From the NCBI RefSeq assembly GCF_003010965.1, contig NZ_PGGM01000002.1:620001-684000 (forward strand): a stretch of 64,000 bases of DNA, read 5' to 3'. A program made the position numbers and the translations under genes. The first letter of the stretch is position 1; the number at the start of each line of letters is the position of its first letter. A model generated the notes under the pieces. It saw only the letters and a list, made by a program, of their open reading frames with translations, was not told the origin of the DNA and searched no databases. Source of the stretch: Phyllobacterium sophorae (GTDB taxonomy: Bacteria > Pseudomonadota > Alphaproteobacteria > Rhizobiales > Rhizobiaceae). Of this stretch, positions 17,617 through 26,388 are shown piece after piece.

Positions 17617-18870
17617 CTAAACCGGCCGAACCAAAATGTGCTTCTTCTTGCCGAGAGAAAGCTTGACCACGCCGTCAGCCGTAACTTCGGACGTTCCGAC
17701 CTTCGCCTTTTCGTCGGCAATGCCGATGTCGTTTAGCCGCACCGCGCCGCCCTGGATATGACGGCGCGCTTCGCCGTTCGATCCGGCAAGCCCTGCCTTG
17801 ACGAGAAGTGTCAGGATGCCGATCCCGGCCTCGAGTTCACTGGTGGCGATCTCGATGGTCGGCAGATTGGTCGCCAGAGCGCCTTCCTCGAATGTTTTGC
17901 GCGCGGTCTCCGCCGCTTCTTCCGCCGCCTGTCGCCCGTGAAGCAATGCAGTGATTTCAGTCGCCAGGACCTTTTTTGTCTCGTTGATCTCCGCACCGCC
18001 CGAGGAGGCAAGCCGTGCAATCTCGTCCAGCGGCAACGTGGTGTAGAGTTTGAGGAAACGCTCGACGTCGGCATCTTCCGTGTTGCGCCAGTACTGCCAG
18101 AAATCATAGGGGCTCAGCAGTTCGGCATTCAGCCAGATTGCTCCATTCATCGACTTACCCATCTTGGCGCCCGATGAGGTGGTCAGCAGTGGTGAGGTGA
18201 GGGCGTAGAGCTGCGGTGTCCCCAGGCGATGGCCAAGGTCGATGCCGTTGACGATGTTGCCCCATTGGTCTGACCCACCCATCTGCAGGCGCAGGCCGTA
18301 GCGCTTGTTAAGCTCGACGAAATCATAGGCCTGCAGGATCATGTAGTTGAATTCGAGGAAGGATAGCGACTGTTCGCGGTCGAGCCGCTGTTTGACGCTA
18401 TCGAAGGACAGCATGCGGTTGACCGAAAAATGCTGGCCGACATCGCGCAGGAATTCGAGGTAGTTGAGCGGCAACAGCCATTCGGCGTTGTCGACCATCA
18501 GCGCGTCTTTCGGACCATTTCCGAAGTTCAGATAGTTGGAGAAGACCCGCTTGATGCCATCGATGTTGTTCTGGATTGTTTCCGGCGTCATAAGTTTGCG
18601 CGCCTCATCCTTGAACGAGGGGTCTCCAACCATGCCGGTGCCGCCGCCCATCAGGGCGACTGGACGATGACCGGTCTTCTGCATCCAATGCAGCATCATG
18701 ATCTGCAGCAGGCTGCCCGCATGCAAGCTGGAGGCAGTCGGATCAAAGCCGATATAGGCTGACACGGTTTCCCGGGCGAAGAGCGCATCCAGACCCGCAT
18801 CGTCGGAGGTCTGATGGATGAAGCCGCGCGTGGAAAGCGTGTGCAGAAATTCGGATTTGAAGGCAGACAT
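17617..18870 (-). CDS. tyrS: Tyrosyl-tRNA synthetase
   Basis: Charges tRNA-Tyr with tyrosine. From the MSAFKSEF start it has 417 residues, the expected size. The class I signature HxGS lies at residues 50-53 (HAGS), the KMSKS-type loop at 236-240 (KMGKS), and an S4 RNA-binding domain at about 350-417 ending in KKHILVRPV. The tyrosine-binding region with GGSDQWGNI is intact. The frame stays open about 95 codons further upstream, but that stretch is not protein-like and homologues start here; a second ATG two codons earlier (18876) is possible. It is divergent from anmK. A tRNA-Tyr gene is 21 kb away in this window. Confidence 0.96.
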   Translation of the reverse strand: MSAFKSEFLHTLSTRGFIHQTSDDAGLDALFARETVSAYIGFDPTASSLHAGSLLQIMMLHWMQKTGHRPVALMGGGTGMVGDPSFKDEARKLMTPETIQNNIDGIKRVFSNYLNFGNGPKDALMVDNAEWLLPLNYLEFLRDVGQHFSVNRMLSFDSVKQRLDREQSLSFLEFNYMILQAYDFVELNKRYGLRLQMGGSDQWGNIVNGIDLGHRLGTPQLYALTSPLLTTSSGAKMGKSMNGAIWLNAELLSPYDFWQYWRNTEDADVERFLKLYTTLPLDEIARLASSGGAEINETKKVLATEITALLHGRQAAEEAAETARKTFEEGALATNLPTIEIATSELEAGIGILTLLVKAGLAGSNGEARRHIQGGAVRLNDIGIADEKAKVGTSEVTADGVVKLSLGKKKHILVRPV

Positions 18871-19133
18871 GAACATTTTCCTGATTGAATCGGCGTGCAC
18901 GAAATGCGTGCCGTGTGAGACGGAGCCGTTAAGAGCAAATTTTGTCCATATGAAGCCAGTTCTGTTTCTCGGCTGGCGGCCAACCACTTTGTCAGGCGGC
19001 GTCGTCCGATGGAAACACATCGGCCTCGCCAAATCCCTCGACCTTGAACCAAATTCCCTCCAGCAGAACGGCTTCCTATAGACAAAACTTGCTCTAACAT
19101 CATTCTCTATCGAATCACAAGAAAGGCAGTGTC

Positions 19134-20264
19134 TTGGCGGCGATACGGCGTGCAATCGGCCTGATGAGCGGAACGTCCATGGACGGAATCGACATCGCCC
19201 TCCTCGAAACCGATGGCCGCGCCGAGGTACGGCGGGGTCCTTCGGACTTCATGCCATATGAAACTGCGTTCCGGCGCCAGATCGAAGCTGGACTTGAGGA
19301 TGCGAAATCGATCAGGACGAGAGATCAGCGCCCCCGAGAGCTGACAGCTGTCGAAAAGGAACTGACGAAGCGCCACGGCGACGCAGTGCTCAAGTTCCTG
19401 TCAGACTGCAAGATCAGCAAGGATGATATTGATATCATTGGCTTTCATGGACAGACAGTCCTGCATCGCCCACTGGAGGGCCTGACCGTTCAACTTGGCG
19501 ACGGCAAGATGCTGACGGAAATGACGGGCATTCCGGTCGTCTATGACATGCGGGCCAATGACATGATACACGGCGGGCAAGGCGCACCGCTCGTGCCGGC
19601 CTATCATCAGGCGCTTGCCGCACGCGTTCCATTCGAGCTCAGCAAGGGCAAGCCGGTCGTCTTCGTCAATATTGGCGGCATTTCCAACATCACGATCATT
19701 TCAGACGGTGAAGACCCGATCGCTTTCGATACCGGACCAGGAAACACGCTTATCGATCAGTGGGTGTCTGACAAGGCCGGGATCGCCTACGACGCGGGCG
19801 GTTCGATCGCCAGCGAGGGGCAGATCATTGCCAATATCGTAACGCGCTACCTGGCGAAACCATTCTTTGACCTGAAACCGCCCAAGTCGCTGGACCGCAA
19901 CGATTTTACCCTGGCGGATCTTGGCGATCCCGAACTGGCCGATGGAGCGCGGACCCTGGCGCGCGTTACAGCCGAAGCGATCCTCATGGCCGGTGCCTAC
20001 GCGCCGGACAAGCCATCGCTCTGGATCATTTGCGGCGGCGGCCGCAAGAACACCACGATCATGAAAGATCTCGCGGAAGGCGCTGCGACCATCAGGGCAA
20101 GTGTCATCGTCGCGGAAGATTTGGAGTTCAACGGCGATTCGATGGAGGCCGAAGCCTGGGCCTATCTTGCGGTGCGGGCGCTGGATGGATTGCCGCTGAC
20201 ATGGCCGACCACAACCGGCTGCAACGCCCCCGTGTCCGGGGGCGTGCTGGTAAAGCCCTTTTAG
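19134..20264 (+). CDS. anmK: Anhydro-N-acetylmuramic acid kinase
   Basis: Phosphorylates and opens 1,6-anhydro-MurNAc released by lytic transglycosylases, feeding peptidoglycan recycling. The 376 residues fit the family. N-terminal [21 protein letters not shown] is the family signature with the catalytic aspartate and ATP loop; [16 protein letters not shown] and [11 protein letters not shown] follow. The start is a TTG with AAAGG 8 bases upstream; no ATG lies before the signature. The gene overlaps the stop of the convergent hydrolase gene by 4 bases. An 8-bp GC hairpin (20225-20244) lies inside its last codons, followed by a short T run, and may act in termination. Confidence 0.95.
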   Translation: MAAIRRAIGLMSGTSMDGIDIALLETDGRAEVRRGPSDFMPYETAFRRQIEAGLEDAKSIRTRDQRPRELTAVEKELTKRHGDAVLKFLSDCKISKDDIDIIGFHGQTVLHRPLEGLTVQLGDGKMLTEMTGIPVVYDMRANDMIHGGQGAPLVPAYHQALAARVPFELSKGKPVVFVNIGGISNITIISDGEDPIAFDTGPGNTLIDQWVSDKAGIAYDAGGSIASEGQIIANIVTRYLAKPFFDLKPPKSLDRNDFTLADLGDPELADGARTLARVTAEAILMAGAYAPDKPSLWIICGGGRKNTTIMKDLAEGAATIRASVIVAEDLEFNGDSMEAEAWAYLAVRALDGLPLTWPTTTGCNAPVSGGVLVKPF

Positions 20265-20935
20265 CGCAATCGCTTCGGCTTCGCTTCGACCAACTCGCCA
20301 TTCAGGCGGCGGTCAAGATAGTCGGAGCATTCAGCGATGACTTCGTCGGTCATGCCGGAGAAGAAGTGGTTGGCACCGACCATCGTCTTCTGTGTAATGG
20401 TGATACCCTTCTGCGTCTTCAACTTGTCCACAAGACCCTGAACGTCCTTGGGTGGTGCGACCTTATCCTGATCCCCGTGAAGGATCAGGCCGGACGAGGG
20501 GCAAGGTGCAAGGAACGAGAAATCATAGGTGTTTGGCTGTGGCGCCACTGAGATGAAGCCTTCGATCTCCGGCCGGCGCATGAGCAGCTGCATGCCGATC
20601 CAGGCGCCGAAGGAATAGCCCGCGACCCAGCAGGTCTTGGAGTCCGGATGCAGCGACTGCACCCAGTCGAGAGCACCAGCGGCATCCGACAACTCGCCTG
20701 AGCCATGATCGAATTCGCCCTGACTGCGGCCAATGCCACGGAAGTTGAACCGCAATGTCGTGAAGCCGCGTTGCTGGAACATGTAGAACAGATCGTAGAC
20801 GATCTTGTTGTTCATGGTGCCGCCAAACTGGGGATGCGGATGGAGGACGATCGCAATCGGGGCATTTTTTTCCATTGAAGGCTGATATCGGCCCTCAAGG
20901 CGTCCCGCTGGTCCATTGAAAATAACTTCAGGCAT
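20261..20935 (-). CDS. Alpha/beta hydrolase of the COG2945 type
   Basis: A 224-residue serine hydrolase with the nucleophile elbow GYSFG (in CWVAGYSFGAW). The N-terminal strand has IVLHPHPQFGGTMNNK, where HPHP-x-x-GG is typical of this group of predicted esterases. Downstream HGDQDKVAPP carries the acid residue and GANHFF the catalytic histidine. The substrate is unknown. The frame is open to 21004, but MPEVIFNGPAGRLEG at 20935 is the usual start. It is divergent from the SUF region across a 208-bp gap containing the iron-control palindrome, so it might share that regulator. Confidence 0.88.
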   Translation of the reverse strand: MPEVIFNGPAGRLEGRYQPSMEKNAPIAIVLHPHPQFGGTMNNKIVYDLFYMFQQRGFTTLRFNFRGIGRSQGEFDHGSGELSDAAGALDWVQSLHPDSKTCWVAGYSFGAWIGMQLLMRRPEIEGFISVAPQPNTYDFSFLAPCPSSGLILHGDQDKVAPPKDVQGLVDKLKTQKGITITQKTMVGANHFFSGMTDEVIAECSDYLDRRLNGELVEAKPKRLR

Positions 20936-20980
20936 GTATACTCCACTCTTCGCTATGGGGCTCTTCTTGACACGCCGGGC

Positions 20981-21009
20981 TTGACGGCAATCAACAGCAC
21001 CCATAAAAC
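20981..21009 (+). promoter_or_regulatory. Candidate promoter of the SUF region
   Basis: TTGACG at 20981-20986, a 17-base spacer, then TAAAAC at 21004-21009. The -10 element abuts the iron-control palindrome that follows, which is the geometry expected for repression by occlusion. The -10 match is only fair. Confidence 0.4.
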
Positions 21010-21034
21010 CAGTTTAGAACCGTTCAAAACTGGT
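21008..21034 (+). promoter_or_regulatory. ICE-type (Irr) iron-control element upstream of the SUF region
   Basis: A 27-bp near-perfect palindrome with arms ACCAGTTT/AAACTGGT and core GAAC-C-GTTC; only two symmetric positions outside the centre fail to pair. Its middle reads TTTAGAA-CCG-TTCAAAA, one mismatch from the rhizobial ICE consensus TTTAGAA-N3-TTCTAAA bound by the haem-responsive regulator Irr. SUF operons of Hyphomicrobiales are known iron-regulated targets of Irr/RirA. It lies 110 bp before the first desulfurase gene. Confidence 0.7.
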
Positions 21035-21143
21035 ATAGAATTTTATCTCGGAACGGCTTAATAGGCTGGTCCGAGGCGGAATTTCAAGAAAATTGCGCTT
21101 TTCGACGGCGCAGAGTTCAAAAGAACAGGATTGAGAAGCAGGC

Positions 21144-22319
21144 ATGGCCCGAAATCGCGCCTATCTGGACTACAATGCGAGTGCGCCGCTTGTCCCGGCA
21201 GCGCGCGATGCAGTTGTCCATGCTCTGATGCAGATTGGCAATCCGTCTTCCGTTCATCTGGAGGGCCGTGCCACAAAGGCGATTCTTGAGGCAGCGCGCC
21301 GCGATGTCGCTGCTCTCGTGAATGCCAAGCCCGATTATGTGGTGTTTACATCGGGTGCGACCGAGGCAGCTTCAACTCTTCTGACCCCGAACTATGTGAT
21401 GGGGCGGGCGCCGATGCGCATGTCCCGGCTTTATGCAGGCGCCAGCGAACATCCATGCATCCTTGCCGGCGGGCAGTTTTCTCCAGAACAGATCGACAAA
21501 GTGCCGGTGGATGGCAATGGCTTGCTCGACCTTGAGCGATTGCGCGCTCTGCTAACTGCACACGACCGCAGTCAAGGTTTACCCTTGGTTGCCGTGCAGG
21601 CGGCCAACAATGAAACGGGCGTTTTGCAGCCAGTCGAAAAAATTGGCGCGCTGGTGAAGGAATTCGGCGGGCTGTTCGTGGTTGATGCGGTTCAGGCAGC
21701 GGGACGTATTCCACTCGATATTGCAATATGTTCTGCCGATTACCTCATCCTGTCTTCGCACAAGATTGGCGGACCGAAAGGCGTCGGCGCAATTATTGCC
21801 GTTTCCGATCTGGTGATGCCGAAGGCGCTGGTTCGCGGCGGCGGACAGGAAAAAGGCCATCGCGCCGGCACGGAAGCCCTGCCGGTGATTGCCGGTTTTG
21901 GCGCGGCTGCGCGTTTGGCGCGCGAGTGCGTGAGTTCTGGTGGCTGGCCGGCGCGAACTCGCGAGACTATAGAGCACGGAATTCACGCGATCGCACCCGA
22001 CGCCATAATCTATGGTGAGACTGTGGAGCGGCTTCCGAACACCACTATGTTCTCGATGGCGGAAATGAAAGCGGAAACCGTGCAAATAGCTTTCGATCTT
22101 GCCGGAATTGCGCTATCGGCAGGGTCTGCCTGTTCTTCGGGAAAAGTCGGCCCCAGCCATGTGCTGGCGGCGATGGGATATGGCGATGGGATGGGAGGTC
22201 TGCGGATCTCCACAGCGCCTGAAACCAGCGAAGAGGACATCGCGCTTTTCCTCGACGCGCTGAAAAATATCGTCGCGCGGCGCGACCGGCCGAAGCCGCC
22301 TGCCGCTGATGCGGCGTAG
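21144..22319 (+). CDS. Cysteine desulfurase, NifS/IscS-type (group I)
   Basis: PLP enzyme that removes sulfur from cysteine for iron-sulfur cluster assembly. The 391 residues hold the PLP lysine K207 in SSHKIGGPKGVGA, the cofactor histidine region GASEHPC and NNETG. The sulfur-accepting cysteine is C330 in SAGSACSSGK, inside a long mobile loop typical of IscS/NifS rather than SufS. It is the first gene after the ICE palindrome and is followed 168 bp later by sufB. This arrangement, a group I desulfurase ahead of sufBCDS, is common in rhizobia. No iscU is present here, so its acceptor is probably the SufBCD scaffold (inference). Confidence 0.93.
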   Translation: MARNRAYLDYNASAPLVPAARDAVVHALMQIGNPSSVHLEGRATKAILEAARRDVAALVNAKPDYVVFTSGATEAASTLLTPNYVMGRAPMRMSRLYAGASEHPCILAGGQFSPEQIDKVPVDGNGLLDLERLRALLTAHDRSQGLPLVAVQAANNETGVLQPVEKIGALVKEFGGLFVVDAVQAAGRIPLDIAICSADYLILSSHKIGGPKGVGAIIAVSDLVMPKALVRGGGQEKGHRAGTEALPVIAGFGAAARLARECVSSGGWPARTRETIEHGIHAIAPDAIIYGETVERLPNTTMFSMAEMKAETVQIAFDLAGIALSAGSACSSGKVGPSHVLAAMGYGDGMGGLRISTAPETSEEDIALFLDALKNIVARRDRPKPPAADAA

Positions 22320-22387
22320 AGAATTTCGATTATCGGCAAATTATAGCCGGTAATTGCAAAAAATCCGGTGAATGCCGGTGTTAAATC

Positions 22388-22399
22388 GTGCAATTGCAC
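22388..22399. repeat. 12-bp perfect palindrome between the desulfurase and sufB
   Basis: GTGCAATTGCAC lies 89 bp upstream of the sufB start in a 168-bp gap. It may be part of a second regulatory site, since the gap is long for an operon. No known binding motif is matched with confidence. Confidence 0.3.
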
Positions 22400-22487
22400 A
22401 TTACATAGAAGGCAAATATTCAAGACGACATACGCCTTGACGTTTGCAACTGCGGGGCCTTGACCCCCGCGTGGATGGAGAACGCCA

Positions 22488-24014
22488 ATGCCTGCCGTGC
22501 AGGAAACTATTGATCGTGTCCGTACGCTGGATGTGGACCAGTACAAATATGGCTTTGAAACCCTTATCGAGATGGATAAGGCGCCCAAGGGCCTGAACGA
22601 AGACATTATCCGCTTTATCTCTGCCAAGAAGAACGAACCGGAATGGATGCTGGAATGGCGTCTGAAGGCTTACGAACGCTGGCTGACGATGGAGGAGCCC
22701 ACATGGGCACGCGTCAATTATCCGAAGATCGACTTCCAGGATATGGTCTACTTCGCCGGTCCAAAGAACCAGACTGGCCCGTCTTCGCTTGCTGATGTGG
22801 ACCCGGAACTGCTGCGAACCTATGAGAAGCTTGGAATTCCGCTGAAAGAGCAGGAAATTCTTGCTGGCGTGCGCAAGGTCGGCGAACCGGGCCCGGATGA
22901 TGAAGAAGAAGCCAGCGACAACGTCTATAAGTCAGGCCGCGTCGCGGTGGATGCCGTATTCGACAGTGTCTCGGTTGTGACCACGTTCAAGGCGGAACTC
23001 GCTAAAGCCGGCGTCATCTTCTGCTCGATCTCGGAAGCGATTCGCGAACATCCCGAGCTGGTGAAGAAGTACCTCGCCACGGTTGTCCCGGTTTCGGACA
23101 ATTTTTACGCGACGCTGAATTCGGCAGTCTTTACCGACGGCTCGTTCGTCTATGTGCCGAAGGGTGTGCGCTGCCCGATGGAGCTGTCCACCTATTTCCG
23201 CATCAATGAGCGGGATACGGGCCAGTTCGAACGGACGCTCATCATCGCCGAAGAGGGCGCTTATGTGTCCTATCTCGAAGGTTGCACAGCGCCGCAGCGC
23301 GACGAAAACCAGCTGCATGCAGCGGTCGTCGAGCTGATCGCACTGGACGATGCCGAGATCAAGTATTCGACGGTGCAGAACTGGTTCCCCGGCGATGCGG
23401 AAGGCAAGGGTGGCATCTACAACTTCGTCACCAAGCGCGGCGATTGCCGCGGTGTCAATTCCAAGATTTCGTGGACCCAGGTCGAGACCGGTTCGGCGAT
23501 CACCTGGAAATACCCATCGGTCATCCTGCGCGGCGACAATTCACGCGGCGAGTTCTATTCGATCGCCGTATCGAATGGTCATCAGCAGATCGATAGCGGT
23601 ACAAAGATGCTGCATCTCGGCAAGAACACGTCGAGCCGCATCATCTCCAAGGGTATTTCAGCCGGCAAGTCGAACAACACCTATCGCGGCCAGGTTTCGG
23701 CGCATCGCAAGGCTGAGAACGCCCGCAACTTCACCCAGTGCGACTCGCTGTTGATCGGCAATGATTGCGGAGCGCATACGGTGCCCTATATCGAGGCAAA
23801 GAACGCCACGGCGCAGTTCGAGCACGAGGCAACCACCTCGAAGATCTCCGAAGATGCGCTGTTCTATGTGATGCAGCGCGGTATTCCGGAAGAAGAAGCA
23901 ATTGCGCTGATCGTCAATGGTTTCGTCAAGGAAGTCATTCAGGAGCTGCCGATGGAATTTGCGGTTGAAGCGCAAAAGCTCATCGGCATCAGCCTCGAAG
24001 GCTCAGTCGGTTAA
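22488..24014 (+). CDS. sufB: Fe-S cluster assembly scaffold protein SufB
   Basis: Core subunit of the SufBC2D scaffold that builds [4Fe-4S]/[2Fe-2S] clusters under iron limitation or oxidative stress. At 508 residues it is slightly longer than E. coli SufB, as usual in alphaproteobacteria. Hallmarks include FFPxG-type [37 protein letters not shown], and [18 protein letters not shown] with the conserved cysteine. The C-terminal region [22 protein letters not shown] is also present. GGAG about 7 bases before the ATG supports the start. The stop overlaps the next start (TAATG), showing translational coupling to the small coiled-coil gene. Confidence 0.97.
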   Translation: MPAVQETIDRVRTLDVDQYKYGFETLIEMDKAPKGLNEDIIRFISAKKNEPEWMLEWRLKAYERWLTMEEPTWARVNYPKIDFQDMVYFAGPKNQTGPSSLADVDPELLRTYEKLGIPLKEQEILAGVRKVGEPGPDDEEEASDNVYKSGRVAVDAVFDSVSVVTTFKAELAKAGVIFCSISEAIREHPELVKKYLATVVPVSDNFYATLNSAVFTDGSFVYVPKGVRCPMELSTYFRINERDTGQFERTLIIAEEGAYVSYLEGCTAPQRDENQLHAAVVELIALDDAEIKYSTVQNWFPGDAEGKGGIYNFVTKRGDCRGVNSKISWTQVETGSAITWKYPSVILRGDNSRGEFYSIAVSNGHQQIDSGTKMLHLGKNTSSRIISKGISAGKSNNTYRGQVSAHRKAENARNFTQCDSLLIGNDCGAHTVPYIEAKNATAQFEHEATTSKISEDALFYVMQRGIPEEEAIALIVNGFVKEVIQELPMEFAVEAQKLIGISLEGSVG

Positions 24015-24214
24015 TGGCCCCGGTCATGAAGGAAGAGCTCGACAGACTTCGCCGGCGCTACAAGGAGCTGGGCGAAGTCATCGACGACCTCACGGATACG
24101 TTGGGTCATGCTTCCTCCGCGACCGAAAGCGTCCTCGAGCCAGAGCTGATTAGGGCGCGCAAGGAGCTGTCATCAGTGGTCGAGCGGCTAAAGAGCCTGA
24201 GCGGCGAGACCTGA
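24014..24214 (+). CDS. Small coiled-coil protein inside the suf operon
   Basis: A 66-residue, highly charged helical protein with no recognised domain. After [19 protein letters not shown] it shows two helices with heptad-like leucines broken around GHASSATES. It starts in the TAATG overlap with sufB, so its expression is tied to SufB, and it precedes sufC by 93 bp. An alternative start is the ATG four codons in. Position suggests an accessory role in cluster assembly, but no function can be assigned. Codon use looks like its neighbours, which argues for a real gene rather than a chance frame. Confidence 0.65.
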   Translation: MAPVMKEELDRLRRRYKELGEVIDDLTDTLGHASSATESVLEPELIRARKELSSVVERLKSLSGET

Positions 24215-24307
24215 TAATTTGGGCGGCGTGCGCCATCGACTGACAGGATCAACATTTATCATTGGGATCGCCAAGGCTGATCCCCGGAATTCGAAAAGGT
24301 AGTACCT

Positions 24308-25063
24308 ATGCTGGAAATCAGAAACCTTCATGCGAAGATCGCAGACACCGACACCGAGATCATCCGTGGTCTGAATCTCACCGTCCAGGCTGGCGAAGTC
24401 GCGGCGATCATGGGGCCGAATGGTTCGGGTAAATCGACGCTGTCCTATATCCTCGCGGGCCGCGAAGATTACGAGGTCACAGAAGGCGACATTCTCTACA
24501 ACGGCGAGTCCATTCTCGAGCTCGACCCATCAGAGCGCGCTGCCAAGGGCATCTTTCTGGCATTCCAATACCCGATGGAAATACCCGGCGTCGCTACAAT
24601 GGAATTCCTGAAGGTGGCGATGAATTCGCAGCGCAAGGCGCGCGGTGAAGAGCCGCTGAAAATTCCGGAATTCATTTCTCGGGTGAAGACCGCTGCCTCG
24701 TCGCTGGACATGGATATTGCCATGCTCAAGCGCCCGCTCAATGTCGGTTTCTCCGGTGGTGAGAAGAAGCGTGCTGAAATCCTGCAGATGAAACTGCTGG
24801 AACCGAAGCTTTGCGTTCTCGATGAGACCGATTCCGGGCTCGACATCGATGCCCTCAAGATCGTCGCCGATGGCGTCAATGCCTTGCGTTCGCCGGACCG
24901 CGCCGTGATCGTGATTACGCATTATCAGCGCCTGCTCGATTATATCGTGCCGGACAGCGTGCACGTTCTCTACAAGGGTCAGGTGATCAAGTCGGGCGAC
25001 AAGGACCTTGCACTGCATCTCGAAGAGAATGGCTATGCCGATATTATCGGCGAGGCAGCCTGA
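24308..25063 (+). CDS. sufC: Fe-S cluster assembly ATPase SufC
   Basis: ABC-type ATPase of the SufBC2D complex; ATP binding drives the conformational change of SufB-SufD during cluster building. The 251 residues carry Walker A GPNGSGKST (36-44), the Q-loop FQYPMEIPG, the signature SGGEKKR (149-155) and Walker B CVLDETDSGLD (169-179, family-specific). A histidine of the H-loop sits in VIVITHYQRL. It is soluble, with no membrane segments. AAGG 8 bases before the ATG supports the start. It lies between the small coiled-coil gene and sufD. Confidence 0.97.
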   Translation: MLEIRNLHAKIADTDTEIIRGLNLTVQAGEVAAIMGPNGSGKSTLSYILAGREDYEVTEGDILYNGESILELDPSERAAKGIFLAFQYPMEIPGVATMEFLKVAMNSQRKARGEEPLKIPEFISRVKTAASSLDMDIAMLKRPLNVGFSGGEKKRAEILQMKLLEPKLCVLDETDSGLDIDALKIVADGVNALRSPDRAVIVITHYQRLLDYIVPDSVHVLYKGQVIKSGDKDLALHLEENGYADIIGEAA

Positions 25064-25071
25064 GGATCGCT

Positions 25072-26346
25072 ATGATGAATGTTCATACAGGACGCCAGCC
25101 CACAGCCGCTGAATCGGCGCTGGTCGACGCTTTTGTCGACCGGATGGGCGACCTACCCGGGAACAGCGAGATAACCAGTGCCCGCGACAACGCCATAGAG
25201 GCGTTGAAGACACAGGGCCTGCCGTCGCGCCGTGTTGAGGCCTGGCACTATACGGACCTGCGCACATTGCTGCGCAGTGTTGCCGTCTATGACGAGACAG
25301 CAGGAACCAATGCCTTGCCGCCGGTTATCGCCGGTTCGGCGGTGGCTACCGTTTCCAATGGTGTGGCTCTTGTTGCCCCGCGTGTTGAAGGCATTGAATT
25401 CACCAAGTTCAGCGACAAGCTGATCGATGGCTCGGTTATCAGCCAGCTTGCCATTCGTGATGGCGACGATGCGATCGGCCAGATCAATGCGGCCTATGTG
25501 ACCGATGGATGGGCGGTATCGTTTGCCGATGGTCTGCAGCTGGAGGCACCGCTCGAATTGCAGAACGCGCAGCTGCGCGGGCAGGGGCATGTGCGTTTTC
25601 CGGTCAAGTTCGGCAAAGGCGTCAAGGCAACGATTATCGAACGGCAGACCGGCGGCGAGGGCGAAGGCTTTTCGACGAGCGTCAGCAACGTAACCGTTGC
25701 CGACAACGCGGAAATTACCTGGATCATCCTGCGCGAGCAGGGCATCCATGCCACCCAGCTGGCCCAGTTCACCGCGACGCTCGGTGCCAACGCCAGGCTG
25801 ACGCTTTATGTCGTCAATGCCGGCGGCAAGCTCGTCCGGCAGGAAGTCCATGTGCTGGTGAAGGGCGAAGGCTCTGACTTCCAGCTTCGCGGAGTGAATC
25901 TGCTCGGCGGCGACAGCCACACCGATGTGACGATGACACTTGGCCATCTGGTCGAAAACACGACATCGGTGCAGATCATCCGCAATGTGGTGACGGACCA
26001 GGCACGCGGCGTGTTTCAGGGTCAGATCAAAGTTAACAAGATCGCCCAGAAGACCGATGCCCGTATGGCGTGCAACACACTGCTGCTTTCTGACGATGGC
26101 GAATTCGATGCCAAGCCGGAGCTCGAGATCTTTGCCGACGATGTGGCTTGCGGCCACGGCGCGACTGTTACCGAAATCGATGGCAACCACCTGTTCTATC
26201 TGCGGGCGCGCGGCATTCCGGAAAACGAAGCGCGTGGCCTTTTGATCAAGGCTTTCGTTGCTCAAATCGTCGAAGAGCTGGAAAACGAGCCACTTGTCGA
26301 GGCGCTGGAGGCGATTCTCGAAAAATGGCTCGCCGCACACGTCTAG
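25072..26346 (+). CDS. sufD: Fe-S cluster assembly protein SufD
   Basis: Partner of SufB in the scaffold, with the same right-handed beta-helix core. The 424 residues include the helical N-terminus with SRRVEAWHYTDLR, the beta-helix, and the C-terminal DDVACGHGATVTEIDGNHLF. The histidine of CGHGAT is the residue implicated in cluster formation at the SufB-SufD interface. RGIPENEARGLLIKAF ends the fold. Two ATGs (25072, 25075) stand in tandem after GAGG, so the start is uncertain by one codon. It begins 8 bases after sufC. Confidence 0.96.
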   Translation: MMNVHTGRQPTAAESALVDAFVDRMGDLPGNSEITSARDNAIEALKTQGLPSRRVEAWHYTDLRTLLRSVAVYDETAGTNALPPVIAGSAVATVSNGVALVAPRVEGIEFTKFSDKLIDGSVISQLAIRDGDDAIGQINAAYVTDGWAVSFADGLQLEAPLELQNAQLRGQGHVRFPVKFGKGVKATIIERQTGGEGEGFSTSVSNVTVADNAEITWIILREQGIHATQLAQFTATLGANARLTLYVVNAGGKLVRQEVHVLVKGEGSDFQLRGVNLLGGDSHTDVTMTLGHLVENTTSVQIIRNVVTDQARGVFQGQIKVNKIAQKTDARMACNTLLLSDDGEFDAKPELEIFADDVACGHGATVTEIDGNHLFYLRARGIPENEARGLLIKAFVAQIVEELENEPLVEALEAILEKWLAAHV

Positions 26347-26388
26347 TCGGTCGAACACAGCTAAATCTGCACGGGAAAGCGCGGCAAT

